This document shows positions 1 through 8,657 of a stretch of DNA of 15,454 nt, piece by piece. A program made the translations under genes and the position numbers. The notes beneath the pieces were generated by a model. That model searched no databases, had not been told where the DNA came from, and was given only the letters and a program-made list of their open reading frames with translations. Numbering within the stretch: the stretch's first letter is position 1; every line of letters begins with the position of its first letter. Location of the stretch: assembly GCA_034696485.1 (NCBI GenBank), contig JAQIWT010000760.1:1-15454 (forward strand), given 5' to 3'. The DNA is from Isohypsibius dastychi. Lineage: Eukaryota; Tardigrada; Eutardigrada; Parachela; Isohypsibiidae.

Positions 1-100
1 GGGAAAAAATTGTTAAACGGTAACGGGCGGAAAACGGGAGCGGTTTAAAAAAAACGGGCAATAACGGGCGGGAGAGCAAAAAAAAATAACGGGGCAAGTT
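1..100. repeat. Array of AACGGG motifs at the window edge
   Basis: At least five copies of an ACGGG-type motif lie near 17, 23, 34, 54, 64 and 89, separated by A-rich spacers and often 10-11 bases apart. The array resembles one arm of the foldback elements further along the window, but the other arm and any target duplication would lie to the left of base 1, so the assignment is tentative. Confidence 0.45.
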
Positions 101-830
101 TGGATACAGGTTACCAGTTCGACGAGAGTGTCATGAGAGTACTTTTCTTATCCTCAGATTGGGATACTTACACATGTTTTAATTCAGTGTGGTCCAAACG
201 CCACCTTCCAGAGGATTCTCATGCTCTCAGAAAGATATTGGGGTCGCTGATTCAATGTCGACCCATGTTTCTCAGCCGAAAAGTGTAGAAAAGTAGCCAT
301 CAAATTCATCTGAAGATCACGAAACATTACACCGATTGTCCGAACCTGCGCGGCCAAGAAGTTCGTGAATAACACACTAGCAGAAGAGCCTGTTGCGGAT
401 ATTATAATGTTACAACTCGATATTCTCCACTAATTGCTGATATGTGACCGGACAAACAGTTTGGTTACGATGCTTAGTGCCTCGTACACAAAGAGTGAGG
501 CGTTCTGCTGGCATGGATGTTCTCCCCCGATTCACGATTCCAGTTCTGGAGAGCCAGTTTTCGGTTGTTCCCCGAGTTTCAAAGGGCTATTCCTCTCAAT
601 CGAAGTACATCTCCATCTGTCCTGTCATAGTTTTGTGAATTCTTCTCGCAGTTTCCACATTTACCTTGAGAATTTCTCTGGCTGTTTTTTGGATTCTCTT
701 TGAAAATTTCGAGGTTACAAGGTCATTGTCTGAACATAATTCTGTGGGTTAAGTCCCAATTTTAATGACATGTTTTCTCAAAACCCACACACATCACAAA
801 TCTAGCTGCTTACAGATCGTTCATTTTTTT
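101..830. other. Unassigned stretch, no supported gene
   Basis: Several open frames of 60-90 codons occur on both strands (for example 434-703 on + and 184-375 on -). None has a recognisable domain, a convincing splice context or support from its neighbours. I see no RNA gene or clear repeat here. Confidence 0.5.
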
Positions 831-837
831 AAATTTT

Positions 838-999
838 GTCAAGCAGTCCGATGAGGTTCTTCTAAAATCTGATCGTCTCTGTCCTGACAATTTTTGTGAA
901 AACTGTGGTTTCCATGATCCAGGAACAATTTTCACTACACGACTTGTCAATGGCGACGAACAATTTGCCGATTTCAAGAAGGGCGCAGATTTTTTTTAA
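838..999 (+). CDS. Possible exon fragment, serine-protease-like N-terminal edge
   Basis: An open frame with no Met reads DRLCPDNFCENCGFHDPG, then TTRLVNGDEQFADFKKG, and stops at TAA. A Cys-Gly followed some 12 residues later by R-L-V-N-G-x-E resembles the activation-site edge of chymotrypsin-fold proteases (family pattern R-[IL]-[VI]-[NG]-G). A pyrimidine-rich tract ending in AAG/CAG lies just upstream and could be an acceptor. No catalytic His, Asp or Ser segment follows, and there is no clear donor. This is either one exon of a gene whose other exons I cannot place, a decayed fragment, or chance. Confidence 0.2.
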   Translation, partial: VKQSDEVLLKSDRLCPDNFCENCGFHDPGTIFTTRLVNGDEQFADFKKGADFF

Positions 1000-1250
1000 T
1001 CGAAATTTGACTTCTCAATGAGTATCTGCAGGCATCTTCCGTCCCAACTGTTGAAAATCACTTTTGCAAGATTGCACATTGTAGGAAGGCGCGAGAGAGG
1101 ATGGTGTGCACAAGAACTGGGAGATATTAATGCGGCACCGTGACGAACGATTTCTTCGAAAGGAAAGTCAGCTCAACCTAAGGAAACTAACCAACCACAG
1201 CACCACTCTGTTTGAAATTCAATAAGTTGTTCTCACTCAGGTTTTCAGCA
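1000..1250. other. Unassigned spacer
   Basis: A charged open frame of about 40 codons occurs on + near 1090-1220 but matches nothing I recognise. No other feature is visible before the target duplication of element A. Confidence 0.4.
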
Positions 1251-1968
1251 AAACCTTATGGAAGAGGCTCCTCTCACGACCTTCACGACCAAAAGACTCC
1301 TCAGTCCTCACACGACCTTTTCACGCCTTTTTCACTCCTGTCACGACCTTTTGGTTCACGCACTCTAACTCCTGACACGACCATCTCGAATTCAATCATC
1401 TGAAACTATTGTATCAGTAAAAGCTCGGTCACACAAACCAGGAGGCTTTGCACCTCTTAATATTCAAAATTACTGCTTCAGCGGTTACGACGCCATTATG
1501 AAGGTCGAAGCCGATGAAAACTTTCTATGCTTTTAGGCCACGCTTGTGTGGAATTTTGGCGAGCTTGAGGTGAGGCTAGCTACAGAACTTGCTGCCCCCC
1601 CCCCCCCTTCGTTTTGTCTGCTGGATGTCCCAGACTCATGCAATTCTGATTGTGATCTTGATTTTGAAACTGACTTTTCAGCTGATTTTGACTGTGACCT
1701 CGAGGACGATCTGGCGGTAGAAGCTGATGGTCTAGAGCTCATCGAGTTGGACAAGAAAGTGTTCATGTTTTGAGAAGTACCGCAAAATTGGAATTTCAGT
1801 CGCTAATTTCGTATTTTTTGATTTTTAAAACAATTTACTCATTTCTGTTCCTAAGTTCTCATTTATAAAAAGGGGTCGTGAGGGTAGCCATAGGTCGTGA
1901 CGAAAAAGGTCGTGAATGGAGCTGGAAGGCGTGAAAAGGTCGTGACAGGAGCCATTTCGAAACCTTAT
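1251..1968. mobile_element. Foldback-like element A with 9-base target duplication
   Basis: The element is 1260-1959 (700 bases). It is flanked directly by the 9-base duplication AAACCTTAT at 1251-1259 and 1960-1968. The two ends match at 18 of 22 positions when one is reversed: a 12-base cap ending in GGCTCC, then TSTCACGACC. The left arm (1260-1382) carries CACGACC at 1275, 1284, 1311, 1342 and 1376, with variants between, mostly 9-11 bases apart. The right arm (1874-1953) carries the reverse complement GGTCGTG at 1874, 1893, 1908 and 1938, plus a variant at 1928. There is no transposase, so it would be non-autonomous. A 9-base duplication fits Mutator-like and Foldback elements. The family assignment is inference; the structure is read directly. 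Confidence 0.85.
1533..1766 (-). CDS. Ser/Arg-rich open frame inside element A (doubtful)
   Basis: This 77-codon frame in the core of element A reads as a Ser-rich, RS/SK-dipeptide peptide (for example ARSSSRSQSKSAEKSVSKSR) followed by a Gly4 run from a homopolymer of 13 C on the + strand. It resembles the low-complexity RS domain of splicing factors, but no RNA-binding domain is present. The opposite strand is also open and reads as an Asp/Glu-rich peptide. It could be a captured host exon, as Mutator-like elements are known to carry, or a by-product of a purine/pyrimidine-biased simple repeat. I favour the second. Confidence 0.2.
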   Translation of the reverse strand: MNTFLSNSMSSRPSASTARSSSRSQSKSAEKSVSKSRSQSELHESGTSSRQNEGGGGAASSVASLTSSSPKFHTSVA

Positions 1969-2295
1969 ATACCCGATGCTGGTTGGATTTTCCTCACATT
2001 TCTGTCTTTCGATTGGTTTATCCAATATTCTATAATGCGAAGAATTCTCTAGTTTTTATTCAAAGATTCACATGACTGCTATGAGTTCATGGATTCAAAT
2101 GCGACGACGTGCAACCATATAACATTGAGAACTTCCAGAACAAATCAGGGGAAAAATATCAAAAATAACCACCATGATTCTGAAAAATATTTCTCTGAGT
2201 CAAAATCTAATCTATGCCATATCTGGTCTAATCTGAACAAACGAAGCGCTGGCAGTTCTTCAACTGATTTCTCAGTGGAACTCTCTGAAACACAA
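1969..2295. other. Spacer downstream of the LRR gene, with possible poly(A) signal
   Basis: The strand-minus sequence AATAAA (TTTATT at 2055-2060 on +) lies about 240 bases past the stop of the leucine-rich-repeat gene and could end its transcript. Otherwise I see no gene. Confidence 0.35.
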
Positions 2296-3333
2296 TCAAA
2301 CGGAAAACCTGATTTGGGTGACCTTCCCTTGAAAGTCGTCTTCATTGTCGCAATCAGCAGCGTAGTATATATCACGTCTTCCAAAATCCCAGTTTTTAAT
2401 CCCGTTCAGTGAATAGATTTGACCTTCTTTCACAGGATTCAGCAACTGCGGATGTTGATCGAAGTACTTTCTGAGCCATTCATAATGATCGTCACAGTGT
2501 AGAAGGAAAATGTGTTCCTTCAGTTCTCTAGACAAAGGGGCCTGGATGGACCAATCCAGGGCGACCGTTTTGAGTTCTGGTAATTCGCTGAATACCCCTT
2601 CTTCCATGAATTTTATTGTCGAGTTGGAAAATCCAAGGATGCGCAACTTCCAAAAACGGCGGAAGCTTTCACGGTGTATCACAATGCTCCGGCTGTCCAA
2701 GATATCCAACTGCAGTAAATTAGGCATACTCATGTTTTTCAGTGAGTCACAGTCCAAGTCAAGCAAATCGTGTACATGGAGACGTATCAGATTACTGCCG
2801 ATTTTAGTATATAAATCTCCCTGCAATCCATTCTTTCCATGGAAGCCAAAAATAATTGCTGACTTTGGAAGGTTCCTCTTGATTCGATTGAAGAAAATTT
2901 TGTAGTCCATTGGCTCGGCACTCGCTGTGCACATGAAGTCGTAATAGCCTGTAGAGCAGTCACCTGATTCGATATTGAAGCACTTTTGTCCTTTCAGCTG
3001 GAGTTCGGCGCATTCGTTTTCTGACATTGTGGTGGCAGCAAATTCCGGAAGGACTTTTGGATCTTCCGTTGTAGTCGTCATTGACGTAAAGACTGCCGCT
3101 GTTATCACCGTGGTTTTTTTTGTCGTAGTCAAAACTGGTCGGGTCGTAAACGGTTCAGGTATAGGTGGAGGCTCTGGTTCAGCATCTGGAAAATACCACA
3201 GTAACTTCAAAAAATCAGCCTGATGTACAGTACAATAACCTTCTGGATCTTGTTGAGCTTCCAGTATAGTCACTAGAACTAAAATGAGTGAGGAGCATCG
3301 TAAAACATTTGATCTGGATGGAATCATCCCCAC
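2296..3333 (-). CDS. Secreted leucine-rich-repeat protein with Thr-rich linker
   Basis: This is a single open frame of 345 residues. Residues 1-26 form a signal peptide: a Lys-free N-terminus, then a hydrophobic core ending near LEA|QQ. After a short Cys-containing segment come a Pro/Glu stretch (51-61) and a Thr-rich, mucin-like linker (63-90) suited to O-glycosylation. A Cys-rich segment follows (C108, C118, C126, C135). Residues 180-262 hold about three degenerate leucine-rich repeats, including the pattern VFSELPELKTVALD. Cys280 with the following EWLRKYF resembles a C-terminal repeat cap. NMS and NST are possible N-glycosylation sites. No membrane span is seen after the signal peptide, so it is probably secreted. 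Ligand and role are unknown. The first Met of the frame gives the signal peptide, which supports the start. Confidence 0.75.
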   Translation of the reverse strand: MGMIPSRSNVLRCSSLILVLVTILEAQQDPEGYCTVHQADFLKLLWYFPDAEPEPPPIPEPFTTRPVLTTTKKTTVITAAVFTSMTTTTEDPKVLPEFAATTMSENECAELQLKGQKCFNIESGDCSTGYYDFMCTASAEPMDYKIFFNRIKRNLPKSAIIFGFHGKNGLQGDLYTKIGSNLIRLHVHDLLDLDCDSLKNMSMPNLLQLDILDSRSIVIHRESFRRFWKLRILGFSNSTIKFMEEGVFSELPELKTVALDWSIQAPLSRELKEHIFLLHCDDHYEWLRKYFDQHPQLLNPVKEGQIYSLNGIKNWDFGRRDIYYAADCDNEDDFQGKVTQIRFSV

Positions 3334-3805
3334 GCTGTGTTATTGCTTGTGGATGAATGCAACTAATAAAGAAATAAGTGAGTCTTCGGAAATCTGCTTA
3401 AAAGCGGTTGCGCGAATGCCTTCAAGGGAATGTGTAAAATTATGTCGTGAGTAATAACATGAACTGCGAAGACAAGGAGAACACTTTCTGAAGTCGTCAG
3501 TTCGCGTGCTTTGAAGTCGTTAATTACATGTTGCAAAGCAGGTGGTAGCAGTCCAAATGACAGTGACGGTGGTGCCATTGAGACTTTCAATGTCAGTCCC
3601 GGTTACTCAAGACTTTCAGACTTAAGATAGGAATATATGTCAATTCTCATTCTATGATCACTTGCGAGTGGCTTAATACTAAAAAAAGTAGCTTAAACCA
3701 GCCCAAACTGGATGGGTGACGCAGAGATATTTTGCTACATGAACCAGCTTAAAACGAGGGTTTTTGAAATAATTTTTCAAAGTGTGACCTCTCCGAACAT
3801 TGTTT
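3334..3805. other. Spacer upstream of the LRR gene
   Basis: A 75-codon frame on - at 3363-3590 has no recognisable domain, and it is likely incidental. This interval should contain the promoter of the leucine-rich-repeat gene, but I see no clear TATA box. Confidence 0.4.
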
Positions 3806-3813
3806 ATTTTGCA

Positions 3814-4016
3814 CAGTGGTGATTATAGCTGCTGCGGGGGTCCGAGGGGGGGGGGGAGGGTTGAGGGGGGAATGGAATAATCAGACCTCCGCCAAACTGT
3901 GGCAAATTTTGGATTGGTTGATTTATTTACCATACTTGGGCGGGGGTCCCACACAGCTTGGCGGAGGTATGATTACTCATCCCGCTCGACCCCCATAGCA
4001 CTTATAATCACCACTG
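3814..4016. mobile_element. hAT-like G-rich MITE (203 bases)
   Basis: The ends are inverted repeats of about 30 bases, starting CAGTGGTGATTATA and continuing to a GGGGGTC block. A second inverted pair lies inside: AATCAGACCTCCGCCAAACT near 3879 faces its complement near 3958-3973. The CAGTG start fits the hAT superfamily. The flanking 8-mers (attttgca and tttgtcca) agree at 5 of 8 positions, so the target duplication is degraded or the superfamily assignment is wrong. There is no coding content. It sits 27 bases past the stop codon of the two-exon secreted protein gene and could supply its 3' untranslated end. Confidence 0.8.
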
Positions 4017-4042
4017 TTTGTCCAGCTTGCCAGACTGCTCGC

Positions 4043-4561
4043 TTATTTTATGTTAAACGCAGCATTGCATGTACCGGTTTTCTGACTCATTTTTTCATAC
4101 TCGCGTGAAAAAAAACGGTATTTTTGGACGCCTGATTGGTAGTGCAAAACACCTGTTCTTTCACAATCCGGGTGGTAATAATAAGGATTGAGCTTCACCG
4201 AAGAAAGCACTGGCAGATCTATCAACGCACAGTTCGAAGAATTATCGCCAACAAACTGAAAAAAAGGACCCTGCTGTGTTCAACTAAAAAAATGTCAACA
4301 TTATATCCATACAAGAAACATTGCGACAGTATCAAAAAGTTAACTTACATACAGGGTTCGATCTGCAAGTCCGCAATCGGTGTCATTCTGAGCCAAGATA
4401 ACAATCACTGAGAGAAAAAGATGTTTAAGATCATTTCCAGTTTTGATTGTCGAAGCTTTCAAAAGTTTGTGGTGATGTAAAGAAGCCGTTGTTTTTGCAC
4501 AAGATCGTGCAAGAAAATGGTTCTGAAGGGAGTACAAAATAAAGGTTTTTCGCATCACCAA
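4043..4561 (-). CDS. Small secreted Cys-containing protein, two exons
   Basis: Two frames join in phase across a 93-base intron (4256-4348) with donor GTAAGT and acceptor TTTTTTTCAG. The first exon is 4561-4349 and the second 4255-4043, giving 141 residues. Exon 1 ends with a hydrophobic stretch HLFLSVIVILAQ followed by NDTDCGLADRTLY. Exon 2 runs FVGDNSSNCALIDLP to TAA and has Tyr-rich and Cys-containing segments. The mature part would have four Cys, one fitting the NDTDCG segment, and an NSS glycosylation site. The hydrophobic stretch sits about 50 residues in, too far for a normal signal peptide. The true start may therefore lie elsewhere: an acceptor-like CTTTTTCTCTCAG overlaps this stretch, so an unseen upstream exon could supply the Met. 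I do not recognise the family. Confidence 0.55.
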
Positions 4562-4591
4562 AGTCTTACCAGAAGTGCAAAAAAGAACGGG

Positions 4592-4599
4592 TATTTATA
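4592..4599 (-). promoter_or_regulatory. TATA box for the two-exon secreted gene
   Basis: TATAAATA on the minus strand, 31 bases before the first Met of the secreted-protein frame. Correct spacing would start transcription almost at that Met, which is one reason to doubt the annotated translation start. Confidence 0.4.
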
Positions 4600-5250
4600 T
4601 CGTAGCCCACGCTGGGGCAGGGGGGAGGGGGCTAAATTGATCCCGGTGATGGTTGGTTTGAGATCCAAATCGAGTTTGTGTTGGTATGGTAGGCTCCTAA
4701 AGCAAAGGCAGCCTCCCAACTCGATGTAAGTTGCTTCTGCGAGTTGAGTCGCGCGGTGCTGCGTAATAGCCTGTGCCCACACAAACAATATAATTTTACA
4801 CAGATTATAAAATTCACGAATTATTTATTGTCACTGATTCTTGACTAGCCCGTGATTCAGCAGGAGTGGGAGGGGCATACCAAAGCGTGAAAAGTTGAGT
4901 TGAACACCGCGCAGACGCCGTCACACCCCGGTGACTTGATTTCCGTTCTGATTTATATTCACAATAACATTTTTCTGCTGTCGCCCAAACAATTATCAAG
5001 AGGCAGTTAGCTTATAAGCAAGATTTTCTTGAATCTCTATATCAATCGGTACTTCCATGTATCTTGACAGTGCATATAATGTTCATGTTTTTCCGCGGAA
5101 CAAATTTTTGTTTTTGGGGGAACTTGGAACTTTGGGGATGTGGGTTCTATAAACACACCGAGATAATTCGACGACCTCTCTGGGTATATTTCTCACTATC
5201 CTCCAGATTTCGAGAAGAACCTTTCAAAACTGCTTTCCGGACTCCAGTCT
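4600..5250. other. Unassigned intergenic stretch
   Basis: Open frames up to 77 codons occur on both strands with no recognisable domain. There is a G-rich run at 4613-4631. No repeat pairing or RNA gene was found. Confidence 0.45.
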
Positions 5251-5803
5251 ACTTGGAAGGGCACCTTGCGATTTCGTAGTCAACATTACGTAGTCTCTAC
5301 CTTTCGTAGTCAAAAGCTCTCGTAGGCCAAACCTTTGGTTGACATGACCATTCGTAGCTAGCAGTTTGGTGGTAGAAGATTCGTAGTCAATGCGATTCGT
5401 TGTCAGAGATTTCGTAGGAGATACCTTGTGCAGTTCAGTGCTCTGGTATTCCAAACATTTAGAAGTATTCCAAAATTTGCAAAAAAAGCTGTGTAAACCA
5501 CGAAACCTTTAATCCAACGGAGGCTCCGCCTAAAATTAGGTCAAGTTTGAGTTTTCAGAAATCGCCATTATTTTGCTAGACTACGACTTTTCTGAACTAC
5601 GAAACATCTGGTCTACGAAAAACGAAGATTACGAAAGGCAACAACCACGAAAACTCTAACTACGAAACTACCATTTTTCAACTACGAATTCTCCTGCCTA
5701 CGAGAACGACTAACTACGAAAACTCGACACAACGAAACCTCGTTTCAACGAAAGCTTTCACTACGGAAGGTGGCCTACGAAACGTTATGGCACGACTTGG
5801 AAG
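5251..5803. mobile_element. Foldback-like element B with 9-base target duplication
   Basis: The element is 5260-5794 (535 bases), flanked by ACTTGGAAG at 5251-5259 and 5795-5803. Each end has a 12-base cap, after which a unit of the type TTTCGTAGTC begins at base 13. On the left, units start at 5272, 5286, 5302, 5318, 5333 (degenerate), 5350, about 5365 (degenerate), 5379, 5395 and 5410, a step of 14-17 bases. The right arm (about 5577-5782) holds about 13 units in inverse orientation with steps of 14-16 and one of 22. The core of about 150 bases has no coding frame. It is non-autonomous. The regular spacing of about one and a half helical turns suggests repeated protein-binding sites. Confidence 0.9.
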
Positions 5804-6743
5804 ACAACTTAACAGCTTTCTTCTCTGGAACAGAAATCCATTACCAAAACTCACAGCCAGCAAATTAGCACATTTGAGCAAGGGTCACTCACTTTCACGT
5901 GAAAATCAGCTTATCAAAGTCGCTTGCCGCCTCTTTGAAATACGACACATCAAATGCCTTTTCATATGACACGGTGGTGTCTTTCAACTCTGACTGTGAA
6001 AAAGTTGTGTCCGTCATTCCAGTTATATTCCTCTTAATGAGCAGTTTATTCTTTGTTTCGTTGAACCACTTCATGAGGATCTGCTCCGTTTGAACAAGAT
6101 GAAGGGCTCAAAAATGCCCAGCGACCTTATTCGATGGTATAAACGTGATTCATCACTGTCACCATGTCACCTTACAGTATAACAACAAATCTCAATATGT
6201 TCAAATGAATGGGCTGGCTATGACTGTCCTTTGAAATACCAGTTATTCTCTTGTTTACTATTGGGGCACAAAGATTCGGATTTCATAAGAAATGGGGATG
6301 AGGAACCTTGTCCACCTCCACGAAGTCAGAGAGGCCACGACGTGTTTTTTAGCAGACTTCCACACACCTTTGCTATGTTGAACGTACCAAAAAGCAGCCC
6401 TTAATTTTTGTTTCATTAAAAGAACCTGGATTCGAAAACAATATGTTGGAGAAGAAAACGACATGAACCAACAGAAATGTAAGGAAAATAGCCGGTCTGT
6501 GCGGAGCTGTTCGTTCACGATAGTGCGGAACGGCGTATCAGTTTGTTAACCATTACTGGCTGCAAATGTGATGCTCAGTCAATACTGCTATGATGGATTT
6601 GCAGTTCTATTTAATAAATTTGGCTAATTATCAGGAAGAATGCGAGGTCACCGTGATTAAAAGAAATAAATGACACCTACAGGAACGCGTATCCCGGCCC
6701 CCGCAAACTTACAATACCAATGCGAGCGAGAGGCATGATCGCA
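5804..6743. other. Intergenic stretch with one exon-like frame
   Basis: On the minus strand, 6080-5899 is an open stretch of about 60 codons, with CAG just before it and GTGAAA just after it. It includes KWFNETKNKLLIK and VSYEKAFDVSYFKE. It reads more like protein than its surroundings, but I recognise no family and cannot find partner exons. A minus frame at 6258-6518 is probably incidental. Nothing else is visible to 6743. Confidence 0.25.
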
Positions 6744-7050
6744 TCATGCTGTTTCCGTTGTTGACGGGAATTGGTCCCCAATTATGCACTTAGGTCCCTG
6801 CCTCAGCCGAGTGTTGTTGAGCTCACAGCATATTTGTCTATATGAGAACTGACTCAAATGTTCAATCTTTGAATACGTGGAAAAAGTCCAGCCACATTCT
6901 GACACCGAGCTGGATGACATACGATGTAGGGAAGAGAAGATCTGCACGGTGGAAGCCTGCCAAAGACTTGAACCACAACCAAGTCCGTTCCTCCTTCAGC
7001 AGTTTAAAACTGGACTGCGAAATGATATCCTGATTGTTCTGATCGTCCTT
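6744..7050. other. Unassigned stretch upstream of the Harbinger remnant
   Basis: A 62-codon + frame at 6877-7065 (Glu/Asp-rich beginning, hydrophobic end) and an overlapping minus frame occur here. Neither has a recognisable domain. The + frame may be a decayed part of the transposon, whose family often encodes a second, Myb-like protein, but no Myb signature is seen. Confidence 0.25.
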
Positions 7051-7051
7051 C

Positions 7052-7128
7052 AGGGGAGTCTTTAACCTGACCGGGACGTGAATAGGGGAGGCCATAGCCT
7101 AACCGGGGCTTTAGGGGAGGCTATAGCC
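7052..7128 (+). repeat. Three tandem units of AGGGGAG...ACCGGG
   Basis: Two full units (7052-7083 and 7084-7112) and one partial unit (7113-7128) share AGGGGAG, then TA, CCT and ACCGGG. The last two share TAGGGGAGGC and ATAGCC exactly. They sit 16 bases before the Met of the Harbinger frame. They may be remnants of the transposon's end or its promoter region. Confidence 0.6.
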
Positions 7129-7788
7129 ATATCCAAAATAAAAATGCTGATCTTGCTTTTGCAACTTCGTCGGTTGAAATTTAGGACTCTGCGGCTCAAG
7201 TTGAGCTCGAAACCTTATCGAAGACCAAGACTTTGATGTTTACTTCCATTGTGCAACAATCGCGATCAAGACGGAGAGTTTACTCGAGTGGTAAAGAAAA
7301 TGAGAAGCCAAGATTCTGAAAAGCATTTTAAATATTTCCGTATGGACAGCACAACGTTTGACGAGCTGCTGGGAAAACTCGGACAGCGCATCACGCATCA
7401 CCGGAACCATCAGTATCCCATCAGTCCAGAGGAGAGGCTAGTGATAACTCTTCGGTTCGTGAGGTTCATTCAAACAAATATGTTTCACACTTGACTGTTC
7501 TAAGACGCTATTATAAATCATCACACACCCGCTCGGCAACGCAAAATTGAAGTTATCATTTAGGATTCTGGCATCGCGAACAGATCGAATACACGCTTAT
7601 CATAGTTTTTGCTTCGGCGTGACCACTGTCAACCCTATTTTCCGGGAAACTGTTCTAACATTCTAGCACTAGAATGGGCTCCACCGCCAACTCTGACAAA
7701 ATGGAGAACAAATGCCGAGGATTTTGAATAACTGTGGAATTTTCCAAACATGGTTGGAGCGATTGACGGGAAACATATCGTCGCCAAA

Positions 7789-7867
7789 GTAAGTTGAGAA
7801 ATGTTACAAAAACCTTCAGTTAAAAAAGTTAGTCCAGTAACAGAACCATAGTGTAATCTTTTCCCAG
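7789..7867 (+). other. Intron remnant in the Harbinger pseudogene
   Basis: Donor GTAAGT directly follows GKHIVAK, and the acceptor ends TTTTCCCAG. Joining gives a frame one base off the downstream catalytic segment, so a one-base lesion lies close to the junction. Confidence 0.55.
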
Positions 7868-8225
7868 AAATTCTATAGTGCTTAATTATAAATACACGCA
7901 CTCGGTCGTGCTTATGGCTCTTGTGGAACCAAAGTATTCATTCGACTTTGTGGATATCGGCGGAAGCGGTAAACAGAGCGATGGTGAAACCTGGCAAAAT
8001 ACTCAACTCGGAAAACAGCTAGCAAATGGTACGCTGCTCCTGTCTGGTCCGAAAGCCCTGTCGGAGGAATCCATTGAGGTTACACATGTTTTTGTAGTCG
8101 ACGCAGCTTTGCCGAAGTCCAAAAACTTCATGCGTCCCTACCCGGGGTTGACCCAAATGGATATCTCACGAGAATTCAGAATCTACAACTACACGTACAG
8201 TAAAATTTGCAGAAGTTAATGCTGC

Positions 8226-8343
8226 GAATTTTGAACAGCTGTGAAATCTGAACAAGGTTTTCGGTCCCAGTGTACGAAATCAAGGGGTGGGGGATCTGTG
8301 AATTCTGAACAGCTGTGAATTCGTAACAAAATTTTTGGTCCCG
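8226..8343 (+). repeat. Direct repeat of 44 bases, two copies
   Basis: 8226-8269 and 8300-8343 share GAATTYTGAACAGCTGTGAA and TTTTYGGTCCC. The copy start points are 74 bases apart. The duplication lies where the third catalytic residue of the transposase should be encoded and helps explain the disrupted frame. Confidence 0.7.
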
Positions 8344-8657
8344 CCGATGTTCACCTCAACAGATTTCACTGTACCAGTAACCCGAGCAAGGTACTGACCG
8401 CATTTGCTTTAGAAATAAAATCCATGTTTGACTTCGTGCTGCAGGACGGACAATATGATATGAATCTGACAGATCAGAACAGAAGTCAGACTCGAGCAGA
8501 ATATTTCATTTCGTCCTTGAGAAATTCAAGGCATTGCTGGAACTGCCACGGTGTCTTCTCTTTCTGTTCTGCTCCGCTTGGCTGTTTTTCTTCCTTCAGT
8601 TTATCTGAAACGCACCTTTCAAAGCTTTGCATTGGTGTTTGTATTGTTCCGCTGTAA

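Larger units (their letters stand above)
7144..8657 (+). pseudogene. PIF/Harbinger transposase (HARBI1-like), broken
   Basis: The frame opens with MLILLLQLRRLKF, as in many HARBI1-type proteins, then meets TGA at 7234 where a Trp is usual. It continues through DQDGEF, FRMDSTTFDELL and ISPEERLVITLR. An intron at 7455-7563 (GTTCGT...TTTAG) restores LRILASRTD, then FCFGVTTV. A frame change near 7660 leads to LEWAPPPT, with TAA at 7729 just before LWNFPNMVGAIDGKH, which holds the first catalytic Asp. GTAAGT at 7789 and CAG at 7867 mark a second intron, but the join is out of frame by one. The next frame (7869-8219) has NYKYTHSVVLMALV, then QSD and VFVVDAALPKS with the second catalytic Asp, then MRPYPG. 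The region of the third acidic residue is scrambled by a stop and by a duplicated segment. A last open frame (8319-8657) resembles a C-terminal end. It is not functional as read. No terminal inverted repeats were found. Confidence 0.88.

Noticed and set aside
1260-1959. Reading the TCACGACC array as a CRISPR array
   Set aside because: The units are only 7-10 bases, inverted at the two ends, with spacers far too short, and the host is an animal.
2089-2905. Several + strand frames opposite the LRR gene
   Set aside because: They are antisense shadows of the leucine-rich-repeat reading frame.
3816-4108. Gly-rich + frames
   Set aside because: They are translations of the G-runs in the hAT-like MITE.
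4739-4920. A possible hairpin between GCGCGGTG near 4753 and CACCGCGC near 4905
   Set aside because: Only 8 bases pair and the flanks do not; likely chance.
5224-5454. A 76-codon minus frame with repeated TTK peptides
   Set aside because: The peptide repeats are the translation of the TTTCGTAGTC array of element B, not a protein.
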